Assembly: GCA_030760725.1 (NCBI GenBank)
Contig: JASWHV010000010.1
Span: 32,989,760-33,053,759, forward strand
Source of the DNA: Neostapfia colusana
Taxonomy: Eukaryota; Streptophyta; Magnoliopsida; Poales; Poaceae
Reading direction: 5' to 3'
DNA: 64,000 nt
The translations under genes and the position numbers were made by a program. The notes below the pieces were generated by a model. The model did not search any database. It was not told the origin of the DNA and saw only the letters and a list, made by a program, of their open reading frames with translations. Shown here in pieces: positions 44,644 through 55,778 of the stretch (position 1 is its first letter; each line of letters begins with the position of its first letter).

Positions 44644-47182
44644 CCTCTGTCTCACCCGGTTTTTCCGAAGAACAACCAAGTGAATATCACATGTATGCCA
44701 GGATCATTTTCTCATACATGTGATGACAAATAGTGAAGCATCACTTATTACAAGCCAGGTGTCGAATATAAGTAAGTCTTACATAGTAAATGTCTCGATG
44801 GACAATAATAAGTTCATCACAAGTAAATAAACTAGCGGCAGAATATTATTCTTTAGGGCTCCATCACAGGCCTTGCCCGGGGGTCTTCATGAACCTAAAA
44901 ACCTTCCTCGGGTCCAAAATCTTGGTCATTATACACCACCTCATTATCTTGACCTGAGCAGCAATATAAACCAACAAATATGCAAGGTTGAGTACCAATG
45001 GTACTCAGCAAGTGTGGGAAAATTTTATCATGCATGGCTAGAACAAGGAGAGGTTGAACTCATGGTTAAAGCACTACGCAATTAATACCTATCACCTTAG
45101 CTTATTAAGCACCTACATTACTACACAGGTGAAATGGTCCCAATCTCCCATCCCATCATTATAATCCAAATAACCATAACATCATTACCAATGTTAAGCT
45201 CCCCGCTTAACTTCCAAAACCATCAATCCTCTAATCATGAATAAGTCCAGGCTGCTCTTGACCGTGAGCACGGATGTCATGACAGTTTTGACTCTGCAGA
45301 GTTTGTACCACTGTACCCACATGTAGTGATTTCATCCCCCGTTGCCGGGTGGACTAAAAGAACCTCCATTATGCCAGTGGCTACGATCCACATTCACACT
45401 TCCCAGGTGTGCAGCCAGGAGATCACTACGAAGCCTTTACAAAGGGATTCCCGACGAGCGTGGGCCCACTGAGGTTTCACCCCTAACAGCATACAAGAGG
45501 CTCCAACCCCGCTGCAGTGGCCCCCTCTTGAGCCTTGCGGTTCATATGGTAGTCCAGCTGACACCCACTCCCCGCACCATCCAACACACCCATACTACGC
45601 CGGGGATACACCTAATTAATTGGCCAAGCTGCCCCATCTCAGCATGTGGTTGGCACTGTAAAGCCGGGTTACATGCTCCATGAACCGGTCCTTAGGATCC
45701 AGGCAAGTACTAAACACAAACCCAAGTCTCGTGCACCCAGCACACAACCAAAACATCCAACTTGCCTTGATCCCTACCTCTACATAACTCACAATATCTC
45801 ATTCAAGAGTATGGTAAAGTAAACTGATGATCTCATATCCCAAATATCCCATTCTAAGCATGGCTAAGCATATGCATAATAATAAATGACATGATAAAAT
45901 AAATCCCAACCCAAGCTACAAGGAAACAGGGTAATGCAATTCTAGGGAAACTTCCTAGCATGGGTTTCATATTTCATTTGACAATGCAAATAATTCTATC
46001 TACACATCCTAGCATAGGATCAAAGTGGTCAAGGACACTTGCCTCCTTCTTGCTGCTCTTGAAATGGGTAGTCCTGGTCTTGGAAAGGAATAACTTGCTC
46101 TTGAGCAGGTTCTACATCACACCATCACACATAGCAAAAGAAAAACAACAATCCATAAGACATAGTTCACACTTCCACTTCATACAAACCACACATTCAT
46201 ATTTATGAAATTCATTCACCATTATATGTGTTGTGGTTACTCTGTGTGTGTTGATCTGTGGCTTGCATACACTTTTATTTATATCTATATGATTCCTACT
46301 TTGGTGTTCATATTTATACTTACATACTATATATATATATATGTGTGTGTTTCAGTTTTAAATAAATTCCTTATATTAAAATACTACACCTTTTCACTAC
46401 CAAGTATGTATGAAAAGTATTTTTCTTCTCCATATGTGCCTTCAGAATTTCTACCAACCCTAAACTGAACTCTTTGGATTTTAAAAACTCCATTTATCAT
46501 TTACTAGTTGCTATATTTTCAGATTTATATTCATATGCATAATTGTGTATTTTATTATGAAATTAGTAATACACATCATCTAAACAGTATAGGTTCTGGT
46601 CCTAAATAATTTAATAACATATTTTAGCCTTGGCCTCTGATGTAAACTTTTTCATAATTATTTTCCCTATTTTTCTATAACTATTCTTTACTTAAAAATG
46701 TGTCCCTATACTAATAAATGTGATTAATAAATGAAACAGATTCATTTCAGCCCAAAATATATTTTTATCTCACTCCAAAGTTTTCTAAGTACTGAGAAAG
46801 TTTTTAATTAATTTTGACAATTATGTTTGTCCCACTTTTTAATTTTTAAATACTAGTTACATATTCAATTTTCTAAATTAAATACTAAACAGGGCTAAAA
46901 TAATGAACTCTCCCCATTACAGGGTCTATAATATTATTTTCATAATTTCCAGGGGTCTAGCTACACTTATCAGAGGTGTTTTACCTAATTTTTATTAAGT
47001 CCAGGGGCTAAAACTGATTTTTAAATGAATTTACATGATTTTCTGGAGTTCCAGGGGCTAGATCAGAAGTTTCCGGGGCTAGCTCTTATTTCCAGAGAAC
47101 CCCAGGGGGTAGCACGTAAGAATTCCAGTCTTTATAATGCGGGGCTGACGTGGACCGTCCGATTTTAAACCGACGGCTGAGA

Positions 47183-47473
47183 TTATAACATCGAACCGGT
47201 ACGCGGGGTTTTAAAGTCTACCGTGCGATTTAAAATAAACGGCGCACAAGTGGCCACGTCGCTCCGATCGAGCGCGGGCGGCGCTGCCGGCGGCGCACGG
47301 CGGCGGGAAGCGGCGATCTCGCCGGAAAGTTTCGGATCCTCGAGAATTCTGCCTAGAACTGTGATCTTATGGCATAGATCGGTAGAGGGGAGGTCGGGGA
47401 TCTCACCTTGGGGGTTTTCTCGAGCTCGGGGGTCCTGGAAAGTGATCGGCGGCGAGGTCCGAGGCAAAACCAC
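47183..47473 (-). other. 96-codon sense-strand frame in K3 LTR (both copies)
   Basis: Same frame at 38194-37904 in the 3' LTR, with only a few residue differences. It is Pro/Arg/Ala-rich (RTSPPITFQDPRARENP, ASRRRAPPAAPPALDRSD). It lies downstream of the TATA-like box, so it would be in the RNA leader. Conservation between two LTRs of one element says nothing about selection. It may be a chance frame in a GC-rich island. No function is proposed. Confidence 0.2.
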
Positions 47474-47674
47474 GGCGAAGCTCGTCGGCGCTGTGTTTAC
47501 ACCGTAAGTCTCCGAGTTTTCTGCACCTGCAAAGCTCCCCGGAGGCGGTGGATCAAGACCAGCGAGTTAGATCAGAGTTTCCGAGCTTAGATCGGCCAGA
47601 ATTCACCGGCGAAGTCTCGGTGCTCACCGGAGTAAAAATCGGCGATCGCGTGGGAAAAACCGATCGGGGCTGGG

Positions 47675-47684
47675 GTTTTTATAG
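47675..47684 (-). promoter_or_regulatory. Candidate TATA box, K3 5' LTR
   Basis: CTATAAAAAC on the minus strand, preserved at 38405-38396 in the 3' LTR. Confidence 0.4.
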
Positions 47685-48100
47685 CCGGGGGAGGGCGGTG
47701 AGTTGGTTGTGATCGAGTTTGAGTCTTCCGGGATCAGAATTCGGGCTGAGGGATGCGGTTTTCAGTCGGTTACGATCGCGCGCGCTCAGGGGGAAAAAGT
47801 CCGGTCCGCAGACGCCCGGGGTTAGGGATGACAGGTGGGTTCCACCTGTCTGTGAAAGATAGCGCGGGCGCGCGGCTGCGGGCTGGCGCGGGGGAAACTG
47901 GGCCGGCTGGCGGGTTTCGGCCCACTGGCCGGTTTTTTCCCGTTTTCTCTTTTTCTTTTTCCATTTCTTTTCTGATTTGAGTTTAATTTGAATTCCAGTT
48001 TGAATTTGAATTTTTACAAAACATGCAACACGTCCAAAAATTTTTAAATTCCCCTCTGAACATGGTTTAGTGTTTTGAATCAAAATTTTGGGGTGTTACA

Positions 48101-48105
48101 AAGAG
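48101..48105. repeat. Target-site duplication of K3, right copy (AAGAG)
   Basis: Perfect copy of 35363-35367. T3 gag resumes directly after it. Confidence 0.95.
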
Positions 48106-49198
48106 GCCGCGTCAATCACCGGCCCCAGACGGGGGCCAGGATGAATTATGCCCTGTGCATGGCACCAGTTATCATACCGCTGCCGAATGCCGGGAAATCC
48201 AGAAGCTCGCGGAGCGCTTCCGGAAAGGGAAGCAGCCCCTAACTGATGCCCCACCCTACAGTCAAAGGGAGGGCAAGCAGAAGGTCGAAGCCCTAGACAG
48301 CGTCGGCCGCCAGGTGAAGTTCCAGGAGCTTCAGCGCGCCGTAAAGGCAGTGCGCAATCATGGGAGCTCCAGCTCCAGTGATGACGAGCACCGGAAGATG
48401 CTCTATGTCATCTTCGGCGGGTCCGCTGACCCCCCGTCCAGAAGCGCGGCTAAGGCCTTGCGCCGAGCGGTAGCGTCGGTGGCTCCCCTCCCAGGTGCAG
48501 CACCGCACCTCAGGTGGATGGGAACCCCCATCAGCTTCGATGACACCGACTGCCCCAGGAACATGACTGGGGCCGGCCAACTACCGCTCGTGGTGGCCCC
48601 CACCATCGCCAACGTGAATATGTACCACGTTTTGGTGGATGGCGGGGCTGGACTGAACCTCATCAGTCGCGCAGCCTTCCAGAAGCTGCAGATCCCGATG
48701 GCCAAGCTCACCCCATCGAGCCCGTTCTCAGGGGTAGGGCCGGGACAGGTCGTTCCCTACGGCCACATCAGCCTCCCAGTGACCTTTGGGGCACCGGACA
48801 GCTACCGGATAGAGTACATTCTGTTCGACATGGCCGAGATTGACCTCCCCTTCAACGCCATAATCGGCAGGCCAGCCCTGTACCGATTCATGGCAGTAGC
48901 CCACTACGGCTACCTTGTCTTGAAGATGCCTACACCAACAGGAGTCCTCAAGGTTTGTGGAGACCGTGCTGCCGCAGTGTTAGCCTTGGAAAAGCTTCAG
49001 GCGCTTACAGCAACTAGAGCGCCAACCCTAGGCAGTGCAGAACCAAACCAGCTCCACCCAAGTGCACGCCACCGTGCCTCTACCACAGCACCCCATGTGC
49101 AACCCCTCGACGAGGACGACGTCCCCACGAGGCTCGTCCGAATCAGTGCCGATGCCACCCAGACCACCCGGGTAGCCGGGGGCCTGGATAGCAAATAG
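48106..49198 (+). pseudogene. T3 gag C-terminus and protease
   Basis: Gag tail with CPVHGTSYHTAAECREIQKLAERFRKGKQ, acidic linker SSSSDDEHRKMLYVIFGGSADP, then the aspartic protease: VDGGAGLNLISRAAFQKLQIP and IEYILFDMAEIDLPFNAIIGRPALYRFMAVAHYGYLVLKMPTP. It is open from ATG 48155 to TAG 49196-49198 (GGLDSK*). The same codon is TAG in T2 and T4, and pol-like sequence follows in frame for about 14 codons (EGTLVAPLRHNVDV) before this copy is frameshifted. Confidence 0.85.
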
Positions 49199-50440
49199 GA
49201 AGGCACGCTCGTTGCCCCCCTCCGGCACAATGTCGATGTGCTGCATGACAGCCGTCGCGGAGACCAGAGATCCCTAGGGTGGTGATTGAGCACTATTTAA
49301 TGGTCTTTCCCGACGCCCAGCCAGTCCGACAGGACGGAAAGTCCGCCACCCCCGGTGCTTGGCGAACCATGTTGTCGTCCGGAAGGCCGGCGAGAAGCTC
49401 CGGAAGCGCATCGACTACACCAGCCTCAATAAGGCATGTCCTAAAGACCTATTTTCTCTCCCTATGATAGACCAAATAGTAGACTCGATGCCAGGCTGCG
49501 ATATGCTGTGCTTCCTAAATGCTTACTCGGGTTTCCACCAGACCCCTGTGTCTGGAGAAGTTGAAGGGCACCCTTTACCATGGTAGTCGGCCTGTACTGT
49601 TATGCCTCTATGCCTTATGGCCTAAGTAATGCTCTCCCTGCCTTCGTACGTGCAATGCACAAGACCTTAGGAGAGCTAATGAGAGACTCAGTTGGGGTGT
49701 GTGTCGAAGGCATTGATTGTCAAGATCAGACAGGGTTCGTCCCTACTGGATAACCTGGGCTTAGTCTTCGTCCGTCCGACAAATGTGAGCTTGGTATACC
49801 CTCTGGAAAACCCTTAGAATACCTGGCCTCACGCCGAGGAGCTGAGGCTAACCCAGAGAGGGTCAAAGCCATTGGCGCGAAGACCAGAAATTCGTGGGAT
49901 CCCTAGCTGCACTGAGTCGGTTTATGCCGGGATTAGCAAAGCGAAGCTTCTCTAAAGCTCCTACGTAAATCTGGCCATCCCGCTTAGGCCGACGAAGCGG
50001 AGGAAGCCCCCCTGGAACTGAACCAGCTCCTGATGACCCTACCCGTAATAGGAGCCCCCGAGCCCGAAGAGCATCTCCTGCTCTGCATCGCGGCGATGGC
50101 TGCAGAAGTGAGTGTGGTCCTCACCGCAGAGTGGCTGGACCCCATACCACCGTAACCTGTTTCGCTGTCAAGAAACAAGTACCAAGAAACCCCAGAGGCC
50201 CAAACCGGACCCCGGAAGACAGCCTGGGGGACCTCCGAGTATCAAGCACCCGGCGGTCTCCCCAGGCTGAAAGCTATCCTCCACAGCCCCCACGCGACGG
50301 ACAATGCCGCCAAATGGGCGGCGGAGCTACTGGAGTTTGAGCTAGGCTTCCTTACCCGTCATGCAGACATCAGCCGAGCACTAGCTGACTTCGTGGCTGA
50401 AGTAGACGCCAACGCAGGCTGACTCAGGGGGCCACAGAGA
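49199..50440 (+). pseudogene. T3 reverse transcriptase and first RNase H remnants
   Basis: Fragments in several frames matching T4: GEKLRKRIDYTSLNKACPKDLFSLPMIDQIVDSMPGCDMLCFLNAYSGFHQTP (49390-49560), CYASMPYGLSNALPAFVRAMHK (about 49595-49670), and later a WAAELLEFELGF segment near 50310-50350. Compared with T4 there are many deletions, the RT YVDD motif is destroyed near 49700-49715, and FLDAYSG is FLNAYSG. No enzyme can be made. Confidence 0.75.
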
Positions 50441-51484
50441 CGGTGAACCAGGACCCTGAGCCCTGGCCTTCACCAGGCCTTACTGAATGCTGCTCGCCGA
50501 CGGCTCCTTGCGAAAGCAGGGGGCCGGTGCTAGCGTACTGTTCCTCACGCCATCGGGGGGGGGGCAGTCTGGGTATGTGGTGCGTTTCAATTCGAAGGCA
50601 ACCAACAACATAGCAGAGTATGAAGCGCTCACCCTTGGCCTAAAGACAGACCTGTCTCTAGGCGCTCGCTAGTCGTTGGCTCAGGGCGACTCCCAGCTGG
50701 TTATCAACCAAGATGGTGGAGATATACTTCCTCGCCTTGGACCTGCACCACGTACCGCGCGCTAGCAAAGCCGCAGCTGACGACCTCTCAACGAATACCC
50801 CCACTGGAGCCCCTGTGCCTGAAGGGGGCTTCGAGAAGACGTTGCCGCGGCCCACAGCCCGGCCCGCCGAGCCGGGCGAAGGGGGCTAGACCAGCACCTC
50901 GAAGATGGCGGTCCCGGCGGCCATGGACGCCGCCAAGGATCATAAGCGTCACTGGGGACTCCGTGCAACCCAGCGCTCAAGATCCAGATGCTCAAGTCAG
51001 ACCCGATGCATGGATCACGGAGGTCCGGGACTACTTGAAAGACAATATCCTCCCTAATGAACGTGTATCCGCTAAACGGATAGTGCGTATGGCTAAGAGA
51101 CACATGGCGGTAGAGGGGGATCTCTGCCGACGCGGCGCCAACCACATCCTATTGCGGTGCATAACCCAGGGGGAAGGCTGCGACTTGTTTGCTGAGATCC
51201 ATGGAGGCGAATGTGGGAGTCACTCTTCCTCACGCACGCTTGTCGGTAAAGCCTTTCGGCATGGCTTCTACTAGCCGGCAACACTCCAGGATGCCGTCGA
51301 GCTGGTCGAGAGCTGCAAGCCGTGCCTGTTCCACGCCAAGCAGATCCATACACCGGCTTGGACGGTACAGATGATCCAGCCCACATGGCCATTTGCCATA
51401 CTGGGGCTGGACATCCTGGGCCTGGACCATTCCCCAGAACCGAGGATGGGGACCCGCTCCCGAACCTTCGGAACACAGAACACC
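50441..51484 (+). pseudogene. T3 second RNase H and integrase N-terminus remnants
   Basis: LLADGSLRKQGAGASVLFLTPSG...GYVVRFNSKATNNIAEYEALTLGLKTDLSLGAR (50487-50672) is the archaeal-type second RNase H of Tat elements with its first Asp retained. After gaps, AWITEVRDYLKDNILPNERVSAKRIVRMAKRHMAVEGDLCRRGANHILLRC and the zinc-finger half EIHGGECGSHSSSRTLVGKAFRHGFY follow, ending at TAG 51272-51274, the same stop as in T4. WPFAILGLDILGL (near 51387-51425) is the start of the integrase core; the rest is deleted at about 51480. Confidence 0.75.
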
Positions 51485-52077
51485 ACTGTAAGTTCTACCC
51501 CTAGAGCAACAATAGGGCAGACCCTTCTTTTTATAATAAATTCCATAATGTCCAGGAACAGTGCTTGGAGCAGCTAAGCCTCAGGGGACGGTCCAGGACT
51601 ACGTTCAGCTTCGCCTGGTTCCGACCCCAAGCGCGTAGAGTCTTGCTTCCCTTGAGGCGGGTCGTGGCCTGCATATTCAGCCTGCCTCCCCCCTATGGAA
51701 ATTTATATGAAAAGAAACCTGTCCTACGTTGCTCTTCTTTGGTGCTCATTTAGTTTACTTATCAAATTTTTATGATTGCCCTGCTAGCGCGTGCTCACCA
51801 TGCGTTCAGCTCCCTCTTCTCATTCTCATCTTTAGTCGGCATTTGCTGCCCTGCCAAAGGCGGTTGCGTGGCAGGTACCGGCCGAGAGCCAGGGGGGCCC
51901 CAAGCCCCCGGCACTTCGCGCACGGTAGTTCCCAAGCACCGTATAAGTGGACGGGGACCGTAAGCCAAATAAGACTAAGATATAGAGGGGGGGAGCCCCC
52001 AAGGAGAATTACGTTTCCCTTACCTGTGTGCAGGACCTCTCGGCCTCAGCTCCCCGCAGGAGTATGGTAGGCACATC
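51485..52077 (+). other. T3 post-pol spacer, ends at T4 insertion
   Basis: No gene. It is similar to T5 61858-62680: the integrase end ACTGTAAG, AAGCGCGTAGAGTCTTGC, GTCGGCATTTGCT, and GAATTACGTTTCCCTTACCTGTGTGCAGGACC. In T5 the sequence continues with an antisense ORF; here it is cut at 52077 by T4's LTR. ACATC (52073-52077) is the expected T4 target duplication. Confidence 0.7.
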
Positions 52078-53174
52078 TGTCGGTACCTGAGATATGGGGT
52101 ACCCCCGCGCACAGGGTAAAATGCCTAAGGAACTCGCCTTTCTCCGCAGGGAGAGCTCCGAAGTCGCCACGCGTCCGGCGGGGCCGGACCTCCCTCTTCT
52201 CAGAGGAGAGCTCTGGGCCTGCCACGTGGCATACAGAAGCCGGTCCTCCCCCTCCGCGGGAGAGAGGTCCGCAGGCGCCGCGTGTCCAGTGGGGCCGGAC
52301 CTCCCTCTCCTCAGAGGAGAGCTCCGGGCCCGCCATGTGGCCAACAGAAGCCGAGCCTCTCCCTCCGCGGGGAGAGGTCCGGAGGCTCCACGTGCCCCAC
52401 AGGACTGACCCTTCTCTCCTCTGAGAAGGGCTCCGGGCCCGCCACATGGCAGCAGAATGACGCTGCCTGCCCCGAGCGATAGGCAGTGGGCGTAAAGACG
52501 CCCCATACCTTGCCCGTACAAGGTATTCAAGGCCCGCGTCTTCCCAAGACACGGAGACGCGGAGCACGCTTCTGTCAGGTGCCGTTGCACCCAGTCGCAT
52601 CACAGACTGGCGCGCGGTGTCAGAACCTGCCAGCCAATAAACACCGCGACAAGAAACATCCCATGCCGCCTGCGCCGTCATCAACCACTACGACTGGCAT
52701 GCGGCATGGGCAGGGCGGCAAGATGAAGACTCAGAAGCCTTCGACCAGAGACAACTACCGGCATAACTGCAGATATGGTAGATAATAGACAATCTTCCCG
52801 GGACCACCTGTCGGGTCCCGGCCCCCCTTGTAAGCTGCCCGAGCCTTGGACTATAAAAGGCTCGGGTAGGCGTCGATAGCAGGGGTTCACACTTTGCAAC
52901 TCATACGCTAGCCATACACTCTCAAGCTGTAACTCACCCCCGAGCTCAGGCCTCCGGTCCTGAGCAGCAAGCAATACAGCGAGCTCCATAGCTCGCCGTG
53001 GACGTAGGGTTTTACGCTCCGGCGGCCTGAACCACGTAAAACTCGCCGTGTCAAGCTCTTACTAACTTGTCCATCTGCGCAAGCTCTCTGCTAGAGACTA
53101 GCCCCACCGAAAAAAGAACCTCCGCGGGCTGCCCAGTGCAGGCCCAGGGGAAGTGTCGACTGAACACTTCGACA
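52078..53174 (+). repeat. T4 5' LTR (1097 bp)
   Basis: TGTCGGTACCTGAG to TTCGACA. U3 unit array at 52185-52440 with CACGTG at 52223-52228 and decayed versions after it. TATA box 52851-52860. It is followed by a primer site and gag, so it is a 5' LTR, not T3's 3' LTR. Confidence 0.9.
52851..52860 (+). promoter_or_regulatory. TATA box of T4 LTR
   Basis: CTATAAAAGG in the shared Tat-LTR context. Confidence 0.65.
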
Positions 53175-53194
53175 TTTGGCGTGCCAGGAAGGGG
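53175..53194 (+). other. T4 primer-binding site
   Basis: TTTGGCGTGCCAGGAAGGGG directly after the LTR; two or three differences from T2's site. Confidence 0.7.
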
Positions 53195-53232
53195 AGCTTT
53201 TCTCATAGCGCGACGAGTTTCCGCCGACGAAG

Positions 53233-55778
53233 ATGATCAAGCTTCCTTCAGCGGTGAACTCTCCCCCCTCACCTCTGCGGCAGACCGCGACCAGGGCGGA
53301 GTACATGTCGACACACTCAGGACGGAGTGTGTCGGTACGAGCTGAGAGCCAGCAACCGGCTCTGGCAGCGCCGACCCCGGCCATGCAGGCTCCAACCAGC
53401 TTCAAGTCTTCAGTAGCGCTGGGCGTGCCCAGTGGGGGTGCGTTAGCTGCGGCGAGGGTGCTACTGTACAATCCGCCCGCTGGGGACGCGCCTCAGGCAG
53501 CGACCCGGCAGTGGATCCACGAGGTAGACCGACTCGTCGTCGCCGCCGCGAACCCTCGACCTCGGCGGGGACGACACTCTGGCCAACCGGACGTGTCGCT
53601 GATGTGCGCACCATTGGATGACGAGCAGGCGGCAGACTCCAGCTCTACCAGGCCCCAATCAACAGATCTGAGGACAGAGCTGGAGCGGTGTCACCTGGGT
53701 CAATATGCCCGGGTATACCTCGAGCGGCGCCGAGAAAGGCGTCGCCACCAAGAGGCTGACGACAGCATGACGTCGGCCTCGACCCAGCCTGAAGAGCAGA
53801 CCTTCACCACGTGATCTCTGCCCCAGGCCTGTGCCGTGCACAATATGCCACAGTCATATGTCCTGCATATGGCGCCCCCGGCCTATGGTGCAGCCTTGCC
53901 CATGCCGGGGCATGCGCTGCTCAGTGCGAACCAAGCGTTCGCGGCACCAGAACCTGCGACGACAGAAGCAGGGTGTGCGGCCCTCCGCCCCACCTTCGCT
54001 TCGCAAAGTGGCCGCGCAAGTTTCGGCCGCACCTGCCCGAGAAGTACGACGGCAGCATCTACCCGGCGGAGTTCCTCCAGATCTACTCCACCGCCGTACT
54101 TGCCGCAGGAGGGAATGAAGCCGTCATGGCCAATTACTTCCCTGTCGCCTTGACCGGCCCAGCTCGGTCATGGCTCATGAACCTCCCCCAGGGTTCCGTA
54201 ACTTCCTGGGGAGAGCTTTGCCGACAGTTCATAGCCAACTTCGGCAGTTCCTACACCCGGCCTGGCACGGAGCTCGACCTCCACACCATCCAACAACAAC
54301 CTGGGGAGTTGCTGCGCTCTATCATTCAGCGGTTCTCCCAGGTGCGGAACACCATCCCACACATTCAAAATGCTTCTGTGGTGGTGGCGTTCCGGCAAGG
54401 CGTCCAAGACAAGAAGATGCTTGAGAAAGTCGCGACCAGGGAGGTCCGCGATGCCTCAGAGCTCTTCAGCTTGGCGGACAAGTGCGCCAGAGCAGCCGAA
54501 GGACGGAACTGGCATTCACAGCCATTCTCCGAGTCAGGAGGGCTGCCCGGATCTGGTCCTACTCCCTATGGAGGCAGCAGGAAGACCAAGAGCCGAAGCA
54601 GAAGCAAGATAAGACCGCCGGCCGCGACCCCAGTCGTCACTGCAGCGACGCTCAGTGGGGCTCGGGGGCCACGCCCTGACAAGAGGCAGCGAAAGTCACC
54701 GATCCCGGAAGATAGCCAGGACAAAATGTGCCCCGTGCACGGCAGCTGTCGCCACACTACTGCCGAGTGCCGGGAGATCCGAAGGCTCGCAGAGCGCTTC
54801 CGCAAGGGGAAGCGGCAGCGGGCTGATGCCCTGCCCTTCCGTCCAAAGGAAGACGAGCAGGGGGTGGATGTTCCAGACAACGTCGACCACCCAGAGGAGA
54901 TCCAGGAGTCTCAGCGTGTCGTGAAGGCGGCACGCAATCATGAGGACTCCGGCTCCAGTGATGATGAGCGTCGGAAGAAGCTCTACATCATATACGGCGG
55001 GTCCGCCGACCCCGCTTCCCGAAGCGCAGTCAAGACTCTGCGGCCAGCGGTAGCGTCGGTGGCGCCACTCCCAAGTGCTGCACCGCACCTTAAGTGGATG
55101 GGGACCCCCATCATCTTTGACGCCACCGACTGCCCCAGGAACATGGCTGGGGCCGGCCAACTACCGCTCCTGGTGGCCCCTACCATCGCCAACGTGAGAA
55201 TGTACCACGTTTTGGTAGATGGAGGAGCTGGGCTGAACCTCATCAGCCATGCAGCTTTCCAGAAGCTGCAGGTCCCGATGGCCAAGCTCACCCCGTCGAG
55301 CCCGTTCTCAGGGGTAGGGCCTGGACAGGTTATCCCCTACGGCAACATTAGTCTCCCGGTGACCTTCGGGGCTCCGGACAGCTATCGAACAGAGCACATT
55401 CTGTTCAACGTAGCAGAGATAGACCTCCCCTTCAACGCCATAATCGGCAGGCCAGCCCTGTACCGGTTCATGGCTGTAGCCCACTACGGCTACCTCGTCC
55501 TGAAGATGCCAACACCGATGGGCGTTCTCAGGATTCGTGGGGACCGCACTGCTGCAGTGTCGGCCCTGGAGAAGCTCCAAGTGCTCGCAACAGCTGGGGC
55601 ATCAGCCCCCGGCAATACGGAGCCGGACCAGCTCCGCCCGAGCGCACGTCACCGTGCTTCCACCACAGCACCCCGGGTGCAACCTCTCGACGAGGGCGGC
55701 GTCCCCTTAAAGGTCGTCCAAGTCGGCGCCAAAGCTACCCAGACCACCCGGGTAGCCGGGGGCCTGGATAGCAAATAG
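53233..55778 (+). pseudogene. T4 gag-protease
   Basis: ATG 53233 (MIKLPSAVNSPP). TGA at 53812-53814 replaces an Arg codon kept in T3, and one base is missing near 53985, after which the frame is open to TAG 55776-55778. Gag domain: HLRFAKWPRKFRPHLPEKYDG, PVALTGPARSWLMNLPQ, SWGELCRQFIANF. Then Lys/Arg-rich linker and CPVHGSCRHTTAEC. The protease active site VDGGAG has its Asp codon at 55218-55220. The terminal TAG after GGLDSK is shared with T2 and T3, and pol continues in frame directly after it, so Gag-Pro and Pol may be separated by stop readthrough in this subfamily, or the stop is an inherited lesion. Confidence 0.87.

Larger units (their letters stand above)
35368..48100 (-). mobile_element. 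K3: chromovirus with an extra ORF, inserted in T3 gag
   Basis: 12.73 kb minus-strand element with TG...CA LTRs (44648-48100 and 35368-38832), initiator-Met primer site, extra ORF1 (44429-43650), gag-pol from 43347 to 38878 and purine tract, flanked by a perfect AAGAG duplication. LTR copies differ at about 10 sites in the first kilobase by eye, so this is the youngest insertion measurable here. Gag-pol is complete apart from two TGA stops. The C-terminal chromodomain places it in the chromoviruses. It is not closely related to K1 and K2 in LTR or leader. Confidence 0.93.
44648..48100 (-). repeat. K3 5' LTR (3453 bp)
   Basis: Minus strand from TGTAACACCCC (48100) to GGGTGAGACA (44648). TATA-like CTATAAAAAC at 47684-47675, about 415 bases into the LTR, implies a short U3 and an R-U5 of about 3 kb. 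The GC-rich island 47130-47920 lies just downstream of that box. The rest is AT-rich. Confidence 0.93.
18281..52077 (+). mobile_element. T3: plus-strand Tat-like element, hosts K2, K3 and T4
   Basis: 5' LTR 18281-18653 plus 33101-33857, primer site 33858, gag 33915-35367, [K3], rest of gag-pro 48101-49198, degraded RT/RNase H/integrase to about 51484, then post-pol spacer to 52077, where T4's LTR starts. Its 3' end and 3' LTR are not in the window. Pol has suffered many small deletions, including the RT catalytic motif, so it is inactive. Confidence 0.85.

Noticed and set aside
52078..53174. This LTR as T3's 3' LTR
   Set aside because: It is followed directly by a primer site and gag, there is no purine tract just before it, and T5 shows that the family has at least 1.3 kb more internal sequence after this point. 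A tandem element sharing one LTR is possible but less likely.
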